DNA of 64,000 nt from Corallococcus sp. NCRR (GTDB lineage Bacteria > Myxococcota > Myxococcia > Myxococcales > Myxococcaceae), in assembly GCF_026965535.1 (NCBI RefSeq), contig NZ_CP114039.1, positions 3,782,001 to 3,846,000 of the forward strand, given 5' to 3'. The notes below the pieces were generated by a model. It saw only the letters and a list, made by a program, of their open reading frames with translations. It was not told the origin of the DNA and made no database searches. The position numbers and the translations under genes were made by a program. Below, one piece after another: positions 9,250 through 18,760 of the stretch (the first letter of the stretch is position 1; every line of letters starts with the position of its first letter).

Positions 9250-11318
9250 CTACTGTCCCAGCACGACGCGGAAGATGCGCTCGTTGCTGTTGTTGGGGAT
9301 GCTGTCCTTGTCACCCTGGTTGGTGGTGGTCAGCCAGAGGTTGCCGTCCGGGGTGGGCTCCACGGTGCGCAGCCGGCCGTAGGTGCCGACGAAGAACTGC
9401 TGCACGTTGGTCAGGCTGGTGCCGCTGATGACCTCCCGGTAGAGGCGCGTGCCGCGGGCGCAGGCCACGTAGAGGACGTCGCGCACCACCGCGATGCCGG
9501 AGCACGAACCGTCCGCCGTGGAGTAGGTCTGCTTCGGCGCGATGTATCCGGCCGTCGCGCAGCCCGAGCCGCCCTGGGACACCGTGCCCTCGCAGTTGGG
9601 CCAGCCGTAGTTGCCGCCCTTCTGGATGAGGTTGGTCTCATCCATCACGGAGTTGCCGAACTCCTGCTCCCACAGGCGACCCTGCGAGTCGAAGGCCAGC
9701 CCTGCGGGTTGCGGTGGCCGTAGCTCCACACGTAGTTGCCGAAGGGGTTGTCGGACGGGACGGTGCCGTCCGCGTTGAGGCGTAGCACCTTGCCGGCCAG
9801 GTTGTTGATGTCCTGCGCGTAGGCGCCGTTCTGGGCATCCCCGGTGGACGCGTAGAGCTTCCCGTCCGGGCCGAAGCGCAGGCGACCGCCGTTGTGGAAC
9901 TTGTTGCGGCCGATGCCCTGGAGCAGCACCTGGAGCGACGCGGTGTCGAGGGCGCCGTTCTCATACCGCAGCCGCACGATGCGGTTGTCGGTGGGGGAGG
10001 TGTGCATCACGTACAGCCAGCGGTCGGTGGAGAAGGTGGGGGAGAGCGCCAGCCCCATCAGGCCGCCCTCGCCGTCGGTGCTCTGCACGTTGGGGACGGT
10101 GCCCACGGACGTCTTCTGACCCGTCGCCGGGTCCAGGCGGATGATGTTCTGAGCGTCGCGGCGGCCGTAGAGCACCGTGCCGTCCGGCAGGTTCACCAGG
10201 CCCCACGGGATGTCCGTGTCGGTGGCGACCTGGATGACGGAGCACACGGCGTTCGCGCAGGCCTGGCCCGTGGTGACCGTCACGGAGGCGCTCTGGGCGG
10301 ACGCGTTGCCCTGGGCGTCGCGGGCGAGCACGGCGTAGGTGTAGGCCGTGTTCGCGGACAGGCCGCTGTCGACGAAGGCCGTCCCCGGAGGAGCGCCGGC
10401 CACCGTGCCAATCTTCACGCCGCCCCGGAACACGTCATACGCGCTCACGCCCACGTTGTCGGTGGACGCGGTCCAGTTCACCGTCACGCTGGTTCCGGAC
10501 GCGGTGGCGGTGACGCCGGTGGGGACGCTGGGCGCCTGGGTGTCCGCCTGGCATTGCGGCACGGTGATGGAGAGCGTGGCGCTGCCCTGGGAGACATTGC
10601 CCACCGCGTCCCGCGCATTCACATACAGGCCCCAGGTCACGCCGGGGACCAGGGTCAGCCCGGTGGACACCGAGGCGCCGGAGACGGACTTCATCAACTG
10701 GCCGTCATGGTAGACGTCGTAGAAGGCGACGCCCTGATTGTCCGCGGACGGCGACCACGACAGCGTGGCCGAGTTGCACGTCACGTTGGACAGCGCGAGC
10801 CCGCTGGGCACGGTGGGCGCCTGGGTGTCGGCCGGAAATGACCACTGCTGGTTCGTCTGCGCGTTGCAGGTCCAGACGATGACCTTCGAGCTGTTGGTGG
10901 TGGCCTGGCCGGACACGTCGAGGCACAGCGAGGTCGCCGTGTGGATCACCGCGCCGCTGGTGTTGCGGACCCACCGCTGGTTCGCCGTCCCATTGCAGGC
11001 GGCGATGACGGCCCGCGCCCCGGAGTTGGCGGTCTCCGGCTGGACGCACCACGAGCCACCGAACGCGCGCAGCTCGCCTTCCGGCGTGAAGAGGAACCGC
11101 TGGTTGTCCTGGCTGTGGCAGTCATAGATGTGGAGCTCCTGCCCCGGCGTCTGACTGTTCTGCGCCACATCGAGACAGCGGCCGGACTGCACGCTGATGA
11201 GCCGTGAGCCGGCGACCACCGCGGCGGTCTGTGTCTGGAGCTCGGGGTCGTTCTCCGGCTTCCCTTCGCAAGCAGTGACGGTGACCAGGACTCCGGCCAA
11301 CAGGTAACGCACATTCAT
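9250..11318 (-). pseudogene. Lectin-FN3-glucose/sorbosone dehydrogenase, one frameshift near 9700
   Basis: Starts at ATG 11318 with a lipobox VTAC. In order: ricin-type beta-trefoil lectin (QxW-like repeats NQRFLF, NQRWV, NQQWSF; residues about 35-165), two fibronectin type III domains, then a PQQ-type sugar/sorbosone dehydrogenase propeller. The frame breaks in the motif YGHRNPQG|LAFDSQGRLWEQEFG: the first frame runs YGHRNPQGWPSTRR and stops at 9645, while the next frame resumes with LAFDSQG and continues to the stop at 9250. One missing C around 9697-9703 explains this exactly. Either a recent inactivation or an assembly error. Everything downstream (NYGWPNCEG, VEPTPDGNLWLTTTN) is well conserved. 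Confidence 0.85.
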
Positions 11319-11449
11319 GGAGACGCTCCTTGGCATTCCGTCTCTTTCACGGAATCCAGGAAGCGCCTCAAGTGAACTCTCTGGAGCGCGCCGGGCGATG
11401 TTGAGCGGCTATCAACAGGTCCCCGGGCTCAAGTTGCTTCCCGCCCGCG

Positions 11450-12391
11450 CTACGCCTTGGCGTCGCGCTTCTTGAACAGCTTCTGGCCCAGGGTGAAGAG
11501 CGCCACCAGCAGGGCGCCAGCGCCCAGGCCCACCGCGGCGTTGATCAGCATGGGGGTGAGCCCGCCCAGGACGCTGCCCACGCCCGGGACGCGCCCGGCC
11601 CACGCGGTGATGGACTCCTCCGCGTGGTGCAGGCCGGAGAAGCCGTGCACGAGGATGCCGCCGCCCACCAGGAACATGGCCGCCGTGCCCGCCACGGAGA
11701 GGAACTTCATCAGCCACGGCGCCGCGCGGAGGATGCCCCGGCCCAGGCCCTGCGCGAAGCCACCGCTCTTGCGGCTGAGGTACAGGCCCGCGTCGTCCAG
11801 CTTCACGATGCCCGCCACCAGCCCGTACACGCCCACCGTCATGATGAGGGCGATGCCCACCATGACCGTGACGCGGGTGGCGAAGTCCGCCGTCGCCACG
11901 GTGCCCAACGTGATGGCGATGATCTCCGCGGAGAGGATGAAGTCCGTGCGCACCGCGCCCTTGATCTTGTCCTTCTCCAGGGCCACCCGGTCGACGTTCG
12001 GGTCGTCCAGCGTCTTGCGCAGCTCGGCGTGGTGCGCCTCGTCCTCTTCCTTGCCGTGCAGGAACTTGTGCGCCAGCTTCTCCGCGCCCTCGAAGCAGAG
12101 GAAGGCGCCGCCCACCATCAGGAGCGGGGTCACCAACCAGGGCGCCAGCGCGCTGATGGCGAGCGCCGCCGGCACCAGGATGGCCTTGTTGACCAGCGAG
12201 CCCTTCGCCACCGCCCACACCACGGGCAGCTCGCGGTCCGCGTTCACGCCCGTCACCTGCTGCGCGTTGAGCGCCAGGTCGTCTCCCAGCACTCCCGCGG
12301 TCTTCTTCGCCGCCACCTTCGTCAGGATGGAGACGTCATCCAGGATGGTGGCGATGTCGTCGATGAGCGCAATCAGGCTGCTGCCTGCCAT
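11450..12391 (-). CDS. DUF808 family inner-membrane protein (YedI-like)
   Basis: 313 aa. The N-terminal motif [43 protein letters not shown] is diagnostic of DUF808/YedI. It is followed by about six hydrophobic segments and the conserved [11 protein letters not shown]. Family length is about 305 aa, so the gene is complete. Multi-pass cytoplasmic membrane protein of unknown function. Monocistronic by spacing (about 90 bp to the small ORF upstream). Confidence 0.9.
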   Translation of the reverse strand: MAGSSLIALIDDIATILDDVSILTKVAAKKTAGVLGDDLALNAQQVTGVNADRELPVVWAVAKGSLVNKAILVPAALAISALAPWLVTPLLMVGGAFLCFEGAEKLAHKFLHGKEEDEAHHAELRKTLDDPNVDRVALEKDKIKGAVRTDFILSAEIIAITLGTVATADFATRVTVMVGIALIMTVGVYGLVAGIVKLDDAGLYLSRKSGGFAQGLGRGILRAAPWLMKFLSVAGTAAMFLVGGGILVHGFSGLHHAEESITAWAGRVPGVGSVLGGLTPMLINAAVGLGAGALLVALFTLGQKLFKKRDAKA

Positions 12392-12480
12392 GGATGTCTT
12401 CCGGGCTGGGGGGTGGGGACGTCACCCTGCTGGAGCGCGAATTAGCACAGCTGGAGGAGCCGTGCTCCAGCGTCGGCGGG

Positions 12481-12561
12481 TCACCCTCCGGGGCGGCGCG
12501 CGAAGTCGACGTTCCCGTCTTCGGTGTGGATGGGCTCGCCCGTGTCCTGGGCGCGCTTCAT
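12481..12561 (-). CDS. Candidate 26-aa ORF coupled to doxX stop codon
   Basis: The ATG overlaps the DoxX stop codon as TGATG (12561), and the frame reads MKRAQDTGEPIHTEDGN... to TGA at 12481. Nearly every codon ends in G or C, as in real genes here. The peptide is hydrophilic with no recognisable motif. It could be a translationally coupled small protein or a chance frame in GC-rich DNA. Confidence 0.35.
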   Translation of the reverse strand: MKRAQDTGEPIHTEDGNVDFARRPGG

Positions 12562-12956
12562 CAGCGGCCCCGGCGCGCGGCGTCCACGCTCCAGATGCCG
12601 GAGCCGTGTGCGGCGATGTAGAAGAAGACGAAGCAGTAGAGCGCCGCGAGCTCGCCCTTGTTCAGCATGGGGTTGAGGTTGCCCCCGTTGGGGATGACGT
12701 GCCCCATGAAGAAGGCGACCGCCATGGTGCCGCTGGAGATGAACGCCGCCGGGCCGGCGAACAGCCCGAGCGCCACGAGCAGCCCGCCCAGGAACTCGAT
12801 GCCTCCGGCGCCGTAGACGATGAACGGCGGCGCTCCGGCGGGCATCCCGCCGAACATGCCGAAGACCTTCTGCATTCCGTGCAGCATGAACATCAACCCC
12901 GCGGCGATGCGGAGCAGGGCGTAGAGGCGTTCAGCGTGGGGCCGCAGGAATCCCAT
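12561..12956 (-). CDS. DoxX family membrane protein
   Basis: 131 aa from the ATG at 12956, preceded by GGAGAA. Four predicted membrane helices. Family motifs include LLRIAAGLMFMLHGMQKVFGMFGG near the start and FLGGLLVALGLFAGPAAFI. DoxX-like proteins are small quinone- or thiol-linked membrane proteins; the exact partner is not evident here. The longer upstream open frame (to 13043) adds 29 residues without hydrophobic or family character, so it is excluded. Confidence 0.9.
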   Translation of the reverse strand: MGFLRPHAERLYALLRIAAGLMFMLHGMQKVFGMFGGMPAGAPPFIVYGAGGIEFLGGLLVALGLFAGPAAFISSGTMAVAFFMGHVIPNGGNLNPMLNKGELAALYCFVFFYIAAHGSGIWSVDAARRGR

Positions 12957-13056
12957 GGTGTTCTCCAAGGCGTGTGCCGGGGGATGGAGGGGCCCGGCAC
13001 GCGCCGTGAACCATAACGGCGGGCCCGTGTCCACGCTGCTCACGGGCCCGGGAGGC

Positions 13057-13893
13057 TCACTTGCTGCTCTGGACCACGGTCTCTTCCACGATGGTGAGCG
13101 AGTCCACCGCGCCCGTCATCCCGATGTGCGTGAAGGCGCTGTAGGGATAGGCGCCGTCATCGAGCTGCTCCACGAACTCGATTTCATCGCCCGCCACCTG
13201 GCGGCCGTCCTCCAGGGTCACCGTGAAGGCGCCTTCCTGGAAGCGCACGCGCCAGATGCAGGCCCCCACGCGGCCCACGCCCGTGGTCACGCCGAAGCCC
13301 TCCACGCCGAAGTACAGGTCCGGGTGGCGCATGCGGTCCATGTACGCCCAGATCTGCACGGAGGACCACTCCCACCAGCGGTGCGGGAGCATCATGGCCA
13401 CCATCTCGCCCTGGTTGCGCACGTTGATGGCGTAGGAGGAGCCGCCCGGGCTTCCGGTGAACGTGGGCAGCATCCGCATGCCGCCATCGGGGTTGCTCGG
13501 GTCCGGGGCCAGCGCCAGCGTGCTGATGACCTGGTCCTCGTTGCGGCCGTAGAACCGGATGCCCTCATCGCTCGCGCCGAAGTCCACGATGGACTTCTGC
13601 CGCCAGCTCTCGGCGCGGCCCATGACGCCGACGACGCCGTCCTGCTCCAGGTTGTGCAAGCCGGTGACCACCAGGCCATCGTCAGTGGACTTCAGCGCCG
13701 CGCTGCCCGTGCCACAGTGGCTGATGCCCTCGAAGCGCTGGACACAGTTCCTCGGGGCCGCCATGACCTCCTGTGATTGGGATGCGGCAACGGACTCCTC
13801 CTGCGTGGGCTCTCCCTGGCAGCCCGCGAATACTCCCATCCATGTGGCCGCCAGCAGCCGGCCCATGAACATGCCTGCGCGCGTCATTGACAT
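13057..13893 (-). CDS. Hypothetical secreted lipoprotein
   Basis: 278 aa from the ATG at 13893, with AAGGAGGA as ribosome binding site. N-terminal signal (MFMGRLLAATWMGVFAGC) ends in a lipobox at FAGC. The mature part is predicted all-beta with many Trp/Gly residues (SWRQKSIVDFG, HRWWEWSSVQIWAYMDRM, GACIWRVRFQEGAFTVTLEDGR), resembling a carbohydrate- or ligand-binding jelly-roll. I do not recognise a family. Confidence 0.75.
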   Translation of the reverse strand: MSMTRAGMFMGRLLAATWMGVFAGCQGEPTQEESVAASQSQEVMAAPRNCVQRFEGISHCGTGSAALKSTDDGLVVTGLHNLEQDGVVGVMGRAESWRQKSIVDFGASDEGIRFYGRNEDQVISTLALAPDPSNPDGGMRMLPTFTGSPGGSSYAINVRNQGEMVAMMLPHRWWEWSSVQIWAYMDRMRHPDLYFGVEGFGVTTGVGRVGACIWRVRFQEGAFTVTLEDGRQVAGDEIEFVEQLDDGAYPYSAFTHIGMTGAVDSLTIVEETVVQSSK

Positions 13894-14045
13894 CCATTCC
13901 TCCTTGGGGTGGACAGCGGAGGCCAGATGTCTGCAATGGACAGACCAGGGCGCCCAAGCAAGACGGGCGCTCGGATGGCAATGATTGCCGTGCGAAGGCT
14001 GTGACAGTTCTGGCTACAGGAATGCGGGTTTTGTGGCGTTTGCGG

Positions 14046-15101
14046 TTATTTCCGACGCAGCCCGGCATGATTGACGCGCAGTTGGTTTCGCGCCGCGTCG
14101 ATGGTGTCGAGCAAGGCGATGCTGCGCTCGAGCGGGTGCAGGGGAGACTCGGTGTGTCCCTCGGCGATGTGCCGCGCGACCGCGGCCGCCTGCCAGGCGA
14201 GGCCCTCGCTGCCGTGGATGCCGGACGGGTCGGTCCAGCGCAGCCGCTGGTCCGACCTGGCGGCCTTCAGCGTGAAGCCGCTGGGGGTGAAGAAGCGCGA
14301 GTCCATCTGGAGGCGCGCGTGCGTCCCCGCGATGACGGCCTCCTGGGGCGTCTCCGCGAAGAGGGTGGTGTGCAGCAGCGCCTGCGCGCCCGTGGGGTAC
14401 GTGAGGACCAGGGCCGCCTGCCCGTCCACGCCGGTCTCGGTGAGCGAGCCCGTGGCGTGTACGTGCTGCGGCGGGCCGAGCACGAGGTGCGCGAGCCAGA
14501 TGGGATAGATACCGATGTCCAGCAGCGCGCCGCCGCCGAGCGCGGCGTTGAAGACGCGGCCTTCGGGGTCGAAGTCGAAGCAGCCTCCAAAGTCAGCCAT
14601 GACGAGCCGGACGTCGCCGAGCACGCCATCCTGGAGCAGCCGTTCGATGAGCAGGGTCTGCGGGAGGAAGCGCGACCACAGGGCCTCCATGGCGAAGACC
14701 CCCGCGGCGCGAGCGGCCCGGGCGATTTCGCGGGCCTCGGCGGCGTCGAGCGCGAGCGGCTTCTCCACGAGGACGTGCTTGCCGGCGGCGATGGCGAGCA
14801 GGGCCTGCCGCTTGTGTTCGCTGTGGGGAGACGCGACGTAGACGATGTCGACGTCGGGGTCCGCGACGAGCTGCTCGTAGGACACGTGCACGCGTGGGAC
14901 GCCATACTGCGCGGAGAAGCGCCGGGCGCGCTCCGGGTCGCGCGAGGCCACGGCGTGGACGCGCTGGTCGGTGTGCCGGTGCAGGGCCCAGACGAAGCCC
15001 CCGGCGATCCGCCCCGGAGCGAGCACGCCCCAGCGCAGCACGGGCCCTCCGCGCAGGGGGATGGGGTCGACGTGGGGGAGGGTGGTGGGGAAGGCGCTCA
15101 C
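14046..15101 (-). CDS. Gfo/Idh/MocA family NAD(P)-dependent oxidoreductase
   Basis: 351 aa from GTG 15101. The Rossmann start WGVLAPGRIAGGF is followed by HAVASRD and the catalytic-domain hallmark GKHVLVEKPLAL (EKP). A MEALWSRFLPQ motif typical of the trans-dihydrobenzenediol dehydrogenase/1,5-anhydrofructose reductase subgroup and GGGALLDIGIYPIWLAHLVLG in the C-terminal domain follow. Cytosolic sugar or related oxidoreductase; substrate unknown. The frame upstream of 15101 is open to 15200, but its sequence looks non-coding. Confidence 0.92.
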   Translation of the reverse strand: MSAFPTTLPHVDPIPLRGGPVLRWGVLAPGRIAGGFVWALHRHTDQRVHAVASRDPERARRFSAQYGVPRVHVSYEQLVADPDVDIVYVASPHSEHKRQALLAIAAGKHVLVEKPLALDAAEAREIARAARAAGVFAMEALWSRFLPQTLLIERLLQDGVLGDVRLVMADFGGCFDFDPEGRVFNAALGGGALLDIGIYPIWLAHLVLGPPQHVHATGSLTETGVDGQAALVLTYPTGAQALLHTTLFAETPQEAVIAGTHARLQMDSRFFTPSGFTLKAARSDQRLRWTDPSGIHGSEGLAWQAAAVARHIAEGHTESPLHPLERSIALLDTIDAARNQLRVNHAGLRRK

Positions 15102-15235
15102 GGGCCCGACTCTAATCGCTGGCCGCTCGTCACACCCGCCGGCGCAGGGACTTCCCAAAGGCATCCCCCACGGACACGCCGTCCAGCGAAACGGGCGCAC
15201 GCGTCATCCGTACGGTGATGGGGTCATTCCGGGCG

Positions 15236-15982
15236 TCATGCATCGCGGTGCAGCAATGACAGTGCGTTCGGCAGGGCCGCGCCTTCCGCCGTGTTGTCGA
15301 AGATGCACCACACCCGGCGGCCGGCCTGTTCGTGGCCGGCAATCTCCACGGCCAGCGCGTCCAGGAACGCCTGGGAATATTCGGAGTAATACATCTTCGG
15401 CGAGCCGTGCAGCCGGTAGTAGACGACCTCCGTGTCGGGAGGTTGGGGCGCGCTCACCGCGGGCGGATCCGCCCTCACGTAACGGATGCGTGCATCGTCC
15501 AGAACCCGCCGGGCCTCGTCCGTGAACCAGGTCCGGTGCCTGGGCTCGCACACGACGTCCACCGAGGTCCGCTCCCGCAGGGACTGGAAGAACGCGCGGG
15601 CCGTCTCAGGCTCGTGCTGAAGACTGGGCGGCAGCTGCACCAACAGGCATCCCAGTTTGCCTTCCAGGTGGCCCGCCTCGCCCAGGAAACGCTCGAGCGG
15701 CTCGCCTGCGTCGTGCAAGCGCAGCTCATGGGTGATGGCCTTGGGGACCTTCACCGCGAAGCGGAACGTCTCTGGAACGCTGTCGCGCCAGCGGGCGTAG
15801 GTGCCGGGCCGGTGCGGCCGGTAGAAGGAGGAGTTGATCTCCACCGCGGGAAGGACGCGCGCGTAGCGCTCCAGGTGGGTCCCCGTCGTGGGGAAGTGGT
15901 CACCCACCGCGCTCGACAGGCTCCAGCCGGCACAGCCGACCCGGCAGCGCTCGTGAGAGGGGTTCGAAGGTCCGTGTCGCAC
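15236..15982 (-). CDS. DUF72 (YecE-like) family protein
   Basis: 248 aa TIM-barrel-like protein. RVGCAGWSLS, ARVLPAVEINSSFYRPHRPGTYARW, FRFAVKVPKAITHELRL, LGCLLVQLPPS and YYRLHGSPKMYYSEYS are the classic DUF72 motifs. Biochemical function unknown. Located between an oxidoreductase and a hydroxylase, all leftward with short gaps. The GTG/ATG further upstream adds nothing conserved. Confidence 0.92.
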   Translation of the reverse strand: MRHGPSNPSHERCRVGCAGWSLSSAVGDHFPTTGTHLERYARVLPAVEINSSFYRPHRPGTYARWRDSVPETFRFAVKVPKAITHELRLHDAGEPLERFLGEAGHLEGKLGCLLVQLPPSLQHEPETARAFFQSLRERTSVDVVCEPRHRTWFTDEARRVLDDARIRYVRADPPAVSAPQPPDTEVVYYRLHGSPKMYYSEYSQAFLDALAVEIAGHEQAGRRVWCIFDNTAEGAALPNALSLLHRDA

Positions 15983-16020
15983 CCGGAGAAGCTAGGCACG
16001 GACCGGCGCGCTGCTCAGTC

Positions 16021-16920
16021 TCACCCGCGCCAGAAGTGCCGCACCCGGGCATCCGTGCGTTCCTGCTCCGCGAAGCGGACGAGGAGGGGCTCGGACATGC
16101 TTTCCGGCACGCGCAGCTGGGCGAGCATCGCGCGGACCTCGAACTTGCGCGTGAGGCCGAGCAGGGCCTCGCGCTCGGGCAGGGTGAGGCCGGGATGCCA
16201 GCAGTCGGCGATGAGCACCACGCGGCGCTCGGTGCCCCGGTTCCAGGTCTCGTGCTCGAAGGAGTCGTGGAACGTGAGCACGCGGCCCGGCTGCCAGTGC
16301 CGCGCTTCCGCGCCCACGCGGATGCCGCAGCCCTCTGGCACCTTGAGCCCCAGATGCAGCCGCATCCGGAAGCCATCCCACGAGCAATGCGGCGTCAGCG
16401 TGGTGCCGGGCGCGTGCGAGGAGAACAGCACGTCCGCCAGTGGGAAGTCGGTGCACTCGCCGTCCAGCGACCGCACCGCGGCGGCCGTCTCCTCCATGGC
16501 GAGCTGGGGCCAGAAGAGGCGGTCGGTGCGCTCGCCGCCGAAGTAGATGGGGTGCACGGACCAGTGGCCCGTGCCGACGATGCCGGAGTCGTAGTGCAGC
16601 AGGTCCGCGTGCTCCAGCCGCTCCAGGTCGCGCGTCACCGCGGCCAGACACCCCTCCAGCGCCTTCGCGGCCGGGGGCGGCGGGTCGCGCCACGGGTGCT
16701 CATCCAGGCCGGGGAACGGCGGGAAGATGGTGGGGGACTGCTCGGGCCTGACGGGAGGCGCGGGCACCTGGCCCATGAGCATGCGCAGGTAGTGCTTCAG
16801 CCGGTCCAGCTCCGGCCCCGCGCCCAGGACCGCGTCGAGGTAGCCGCCCTGCCGGGCCAGGTCGATGATGCGCTGGCGCACCTGCGCGGTGATTTCCTGG
16901 GGCGATGTCTGCGCGACCAT
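16021..16920 (-). CDS. Aspartyl/asparaginyl beta-hydroxylase family protein
   Basis: 299 aa from ATG 16920 with GGAGG about 10 nt upstream. The C-terminal domain has the 2-oxoglutarate/Fe(II) facial-triad pattern: TLTPHCSWDGFRMRLHLGL, then GRVLTFHDSFEHETWNRGTERRVVLIADCWHPGL. This matches the beta-hydroxylase/LpxO fold. The N-terminal 100 residues are helical and variable. Substrate unknown. Divergent from rnhA, sharing the 101-bp intergenic region. Confidence 0.9.
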   Translation of the reverse strand: MVAQTSPQEITAQVRQRIIDLARQGGYLDAVLGAGPELDRLKHYLRMLMGQVPAPPVRPEQSPTIFPPFPGLDEHPWRDPPPPAAKALEGCLAAVTRDLERLEHADLLHYDSGIVGTGHWSVHPIYFGGERTDRLFWPQLAMEETAAAVRSLDGECTDFPLADVLFSSHAPGTTLTPHCSWDGFRMRLHLGLKVPEGCGIRVGAEARHWQPGRVLTFHDSFEHETWNRGTERRVVLIADCWHPGLTLPEREALLGLTRKFEVRAMLAQLRVPESMSEPLLVRFAEQERTDARVRHFWRG

Positions 16921-17021
16921 GGTGCGGTGCCTCCGGTGGGGAGGCGCAAGCCATAGCCCGGCGGCGAAGGCAGCGTCCAGGGCGGGTCCGGTGTCTTCGG
17001 GGATGGAGTAGGGTGCGCGCG

Positions 17022-17489
17022 ATGTCGCTCCCCCTGGTCCACATCTACTGTGACGGCGCCTGTTCACCGAACCCCGGCCTGGGAGGCTGGGGGGCCATCC
17101 TCATCGCCCCCGAGCGCAAGGATTACCGCAAGGAGCTCCAGGGCGCGGAGGCGGACTCCACCAACAACCGGATGGAGTTGACCGGGGCGCTCGTCGCGCT
17201 GAAGGCCTTGAAGATGCCGTGCCGCGTCCAGGTGTTCACCGACTCGAAGTACGTGTGCAACGCCTTCGCGGAGAAGTGGCTGGACACGTGGCAGGGCAAT
17301 GGCTGGCGCACGTCAGGCAAGAAGCCCGTGTCCAACGCGGACCTGTGGCGCGAGCTGCTGGAGGCGGTCCGCGTCCATCAGGTGACCTGGCACTGGGTGC
17401 GGGGCCACGCGGATGACGTGGAGAACAACCGCGCGGATGCACTGGCCGTGGCGGCCCGGCTCGAACTGGCGGCCCGGCTCGGACGGTAG
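17022..17489 (+). CDS. rnhA: Ribonuclease HI
   Basis: 155 aa, the usual length. Degrades the RNA strand of RNA-DNA hybrids in the cytosol. Catalytic residues are present in HIYCDGACSPNPG (Asp), NNRMELTGAL (Glu), FTDSKYVCN (Asp) and ENNRADALA (Asp), and the HxxV-type loop reads TWHWVRGHADD. The start at 17022 (MSLPLVHIYCDG) is chosen because the frame upstream lacks family similarity. Confidence 0.97.
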   Translation: MSLPLVHIYCDGACSPNPGLGGWGAILIAPERKDYRKELQGAEADSTNNRMELTGALVALKALKMPCRVQVFTDSKYVCNAFAEKWLDTWQGNGWRTSGKKPVSNADLWRELLEAVRVHQVTWHWVRGHADDVENNRADALAVAARLELAARLGR

Positions 17490-17515
17490 TCCGGCGCGGG
17501 ATCTGGTCGCGGCGG

Positions 17516-18079
17516 TCAGTCCGGCGTGGGCACGGCGCAGCCCGTGTCGTCACAAGCCGCGGCGGCCCCCTGGACCGCGGGCCGCTGCACGCCGGACACG
17601 GGACCTGCCTGGGCTTCGAGCAGCAGCGTCTGGAGCTCGGCGCCCAGCAGCAGGTCGTCGTGCATGCCGAAGACCTGCCGGCGAAGACGCCCCTGCGCGT
17701 CGATGAGGACCGTCGTCGGCGTTCCCCGCATGGCGTACGCGCTCATGGTCCGTGGGATGGGGTCGCCGCGTTCACCCGGTGCGTCCACGCCCACTGGGAA
17801 CTTCACCCGGTACTCGTGGAGGAACGCCCGGAGGGACTCGAGCTTCATGGCCTCGTGGTGCTCGAAGACCGTGTGCAGTCCGACCACGACGAGCGGCGCG
17901 CCCGCGAAGAGCTCCGCGACGCGCTGTGCCTGCGGAATGCCCCGGGCGACGCAGCCCGGGCAGAGCATCTGGAAGGCGTGGAGGAGGATGACCTTGCCGC
18001 GGAGCTTCTCGAGCGTGAGCGGCTCTGGCGTGTTGAGCCAGTCGGTGGTCCGCCAGGCTGGGGCAGGACGCGGTGTCAT
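17516..18079 (-). CDS. TlpA/redoxin-type thiol protein with CPGC motif
   Basis: 187 aa. The start ATG at 18079 shares its A with the TGA stop of the protoglobin gene (TGATG), so translation is coupled. Thioredoxin-like fold: GKVILLHAFQMLCPGCVARG carries a CPGC redox pair, then LVVVGLHTVFEHHEA, RGTPTTVLIDAQGRLRRQVFG with the cis-Pro of the TlpA family. No signal peptide, so probably cytosolic. The C-terminus has two more Cys (CDDTGC). Likely a thiol reductase or peroxidase partner of the haem protein; this role is inferred from coupling. Confidence 0.85.
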   Translation of the reverse strand: MTPRPAPAWRTTDWLNTPEPLTLEKLRGKVILLHAFQMLCPGCVARGIPQAQRVAELFAGAPLVVVGLHTVFEHHEAMKLESLRAFLHEYRVKFPVGVDAPGERGDPIPRTMSAYAMRGTPTTVLIDAQGRLRRQVFGMHDDLLLGAELQTLLLEAQAGPVSGVQRPAVQGAAAACDDTGCAVPTPD

Positions 18080-18666
18080 CAGAAGTCCCCGTCCTTGACG
18101 TAGGGGTGGGCCCAGAGCGTCACCTGCAACAGGCAGGACTTCACCCACGCCGCATACATCTTCTCGACGTCCTCCGCGGAGTGGCCCTGCTCGGCCAGGA
18201 AGGGGCGCAGGGTGAAGGTCACCGGGAAGATGAGCGCGAACAGGTTCCGGAAGGGCACCAGGTCCATGGACGGGGCGCCGTCGGTCTTGTTCTTCCGGGC
18301 CCGGTGGTGACGCAAACCAATCTCATGCTGGTAGTCGAGCCAGGCCTGGTCGTACCGGGCGCTCGACGTATCGAGGATCCACTGGCCGAAGCGCTTGCGG
18401 ACGGAGGTGAGGTAGTCCCCCAGGGGCTTGCCGTCCGTCTTCCCGCTGAACGACGCGAGCAGGTGCGGCTGACTCCCGACAAACCCATACCAGACGTCGA
18501 GGATGGCCTCGACCCGTCCCTTCACGATGTCGTGAGACATGCGGAGGGCCTTCACGTCCTCTTCGCCGAACAGGACGCTGGCCTTCATCTGTTCGAAGTC
18601 GTTGAGGGAGACCGGCGAGCGCGAAACGGACGCGGTGCCATGGGTGTAGCCGGGGATGTTGTCCAT
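18079..18666 (-). CDS. Protoglobin (single-domain haem globin)
   Basis: 195 aa, the same length as I recall for Methanosarcina acetivorans protoglobin. It shares IPGYTHG at the start, LDVWYGFVGSQPHLL, VRKRFGQWILDTS, the proximal-His segment DYQHEIGLRHH with His120, and the C-terminal YVKDGDF. Protoglobins bind O2, CO and NO. Here it lies between a four-Cys MarR regulator (94-bp gap) and a coupled redoxin gene. That context suggests a role in gas or reactive-nitrogen handling rather than signalling, since no output domain is fused. Confidence 0.95.
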   Translation of the reverse strand: MDNIPGYTHGTASVSRSPVSLNDFEQMKASVLFGEEDVKALRMSHDIVKGRVEAILDVWYGFVGSQPHLLASFSGKTDGKPLGDYLTSVRKRFGQWILDTSSARYDQAWLDYQHEIGLRHHRARKNKTDGAPSMDLVPFRNLFALIFPVTFTLRPFLAEQGHSAEDVEKMYAAWVKSCLLQVTLWAHPYVKDGDF

Positions 18667-18760
18667 TGTGTCTTGTCCTTCAGGGAGCGGAGCTCCGCCG
18701 TTGCCGTCGGCCGGAAGGGCCGCGGATGCCGTGTTGCTTCGTGTCCGAGGCGCGGGGACG

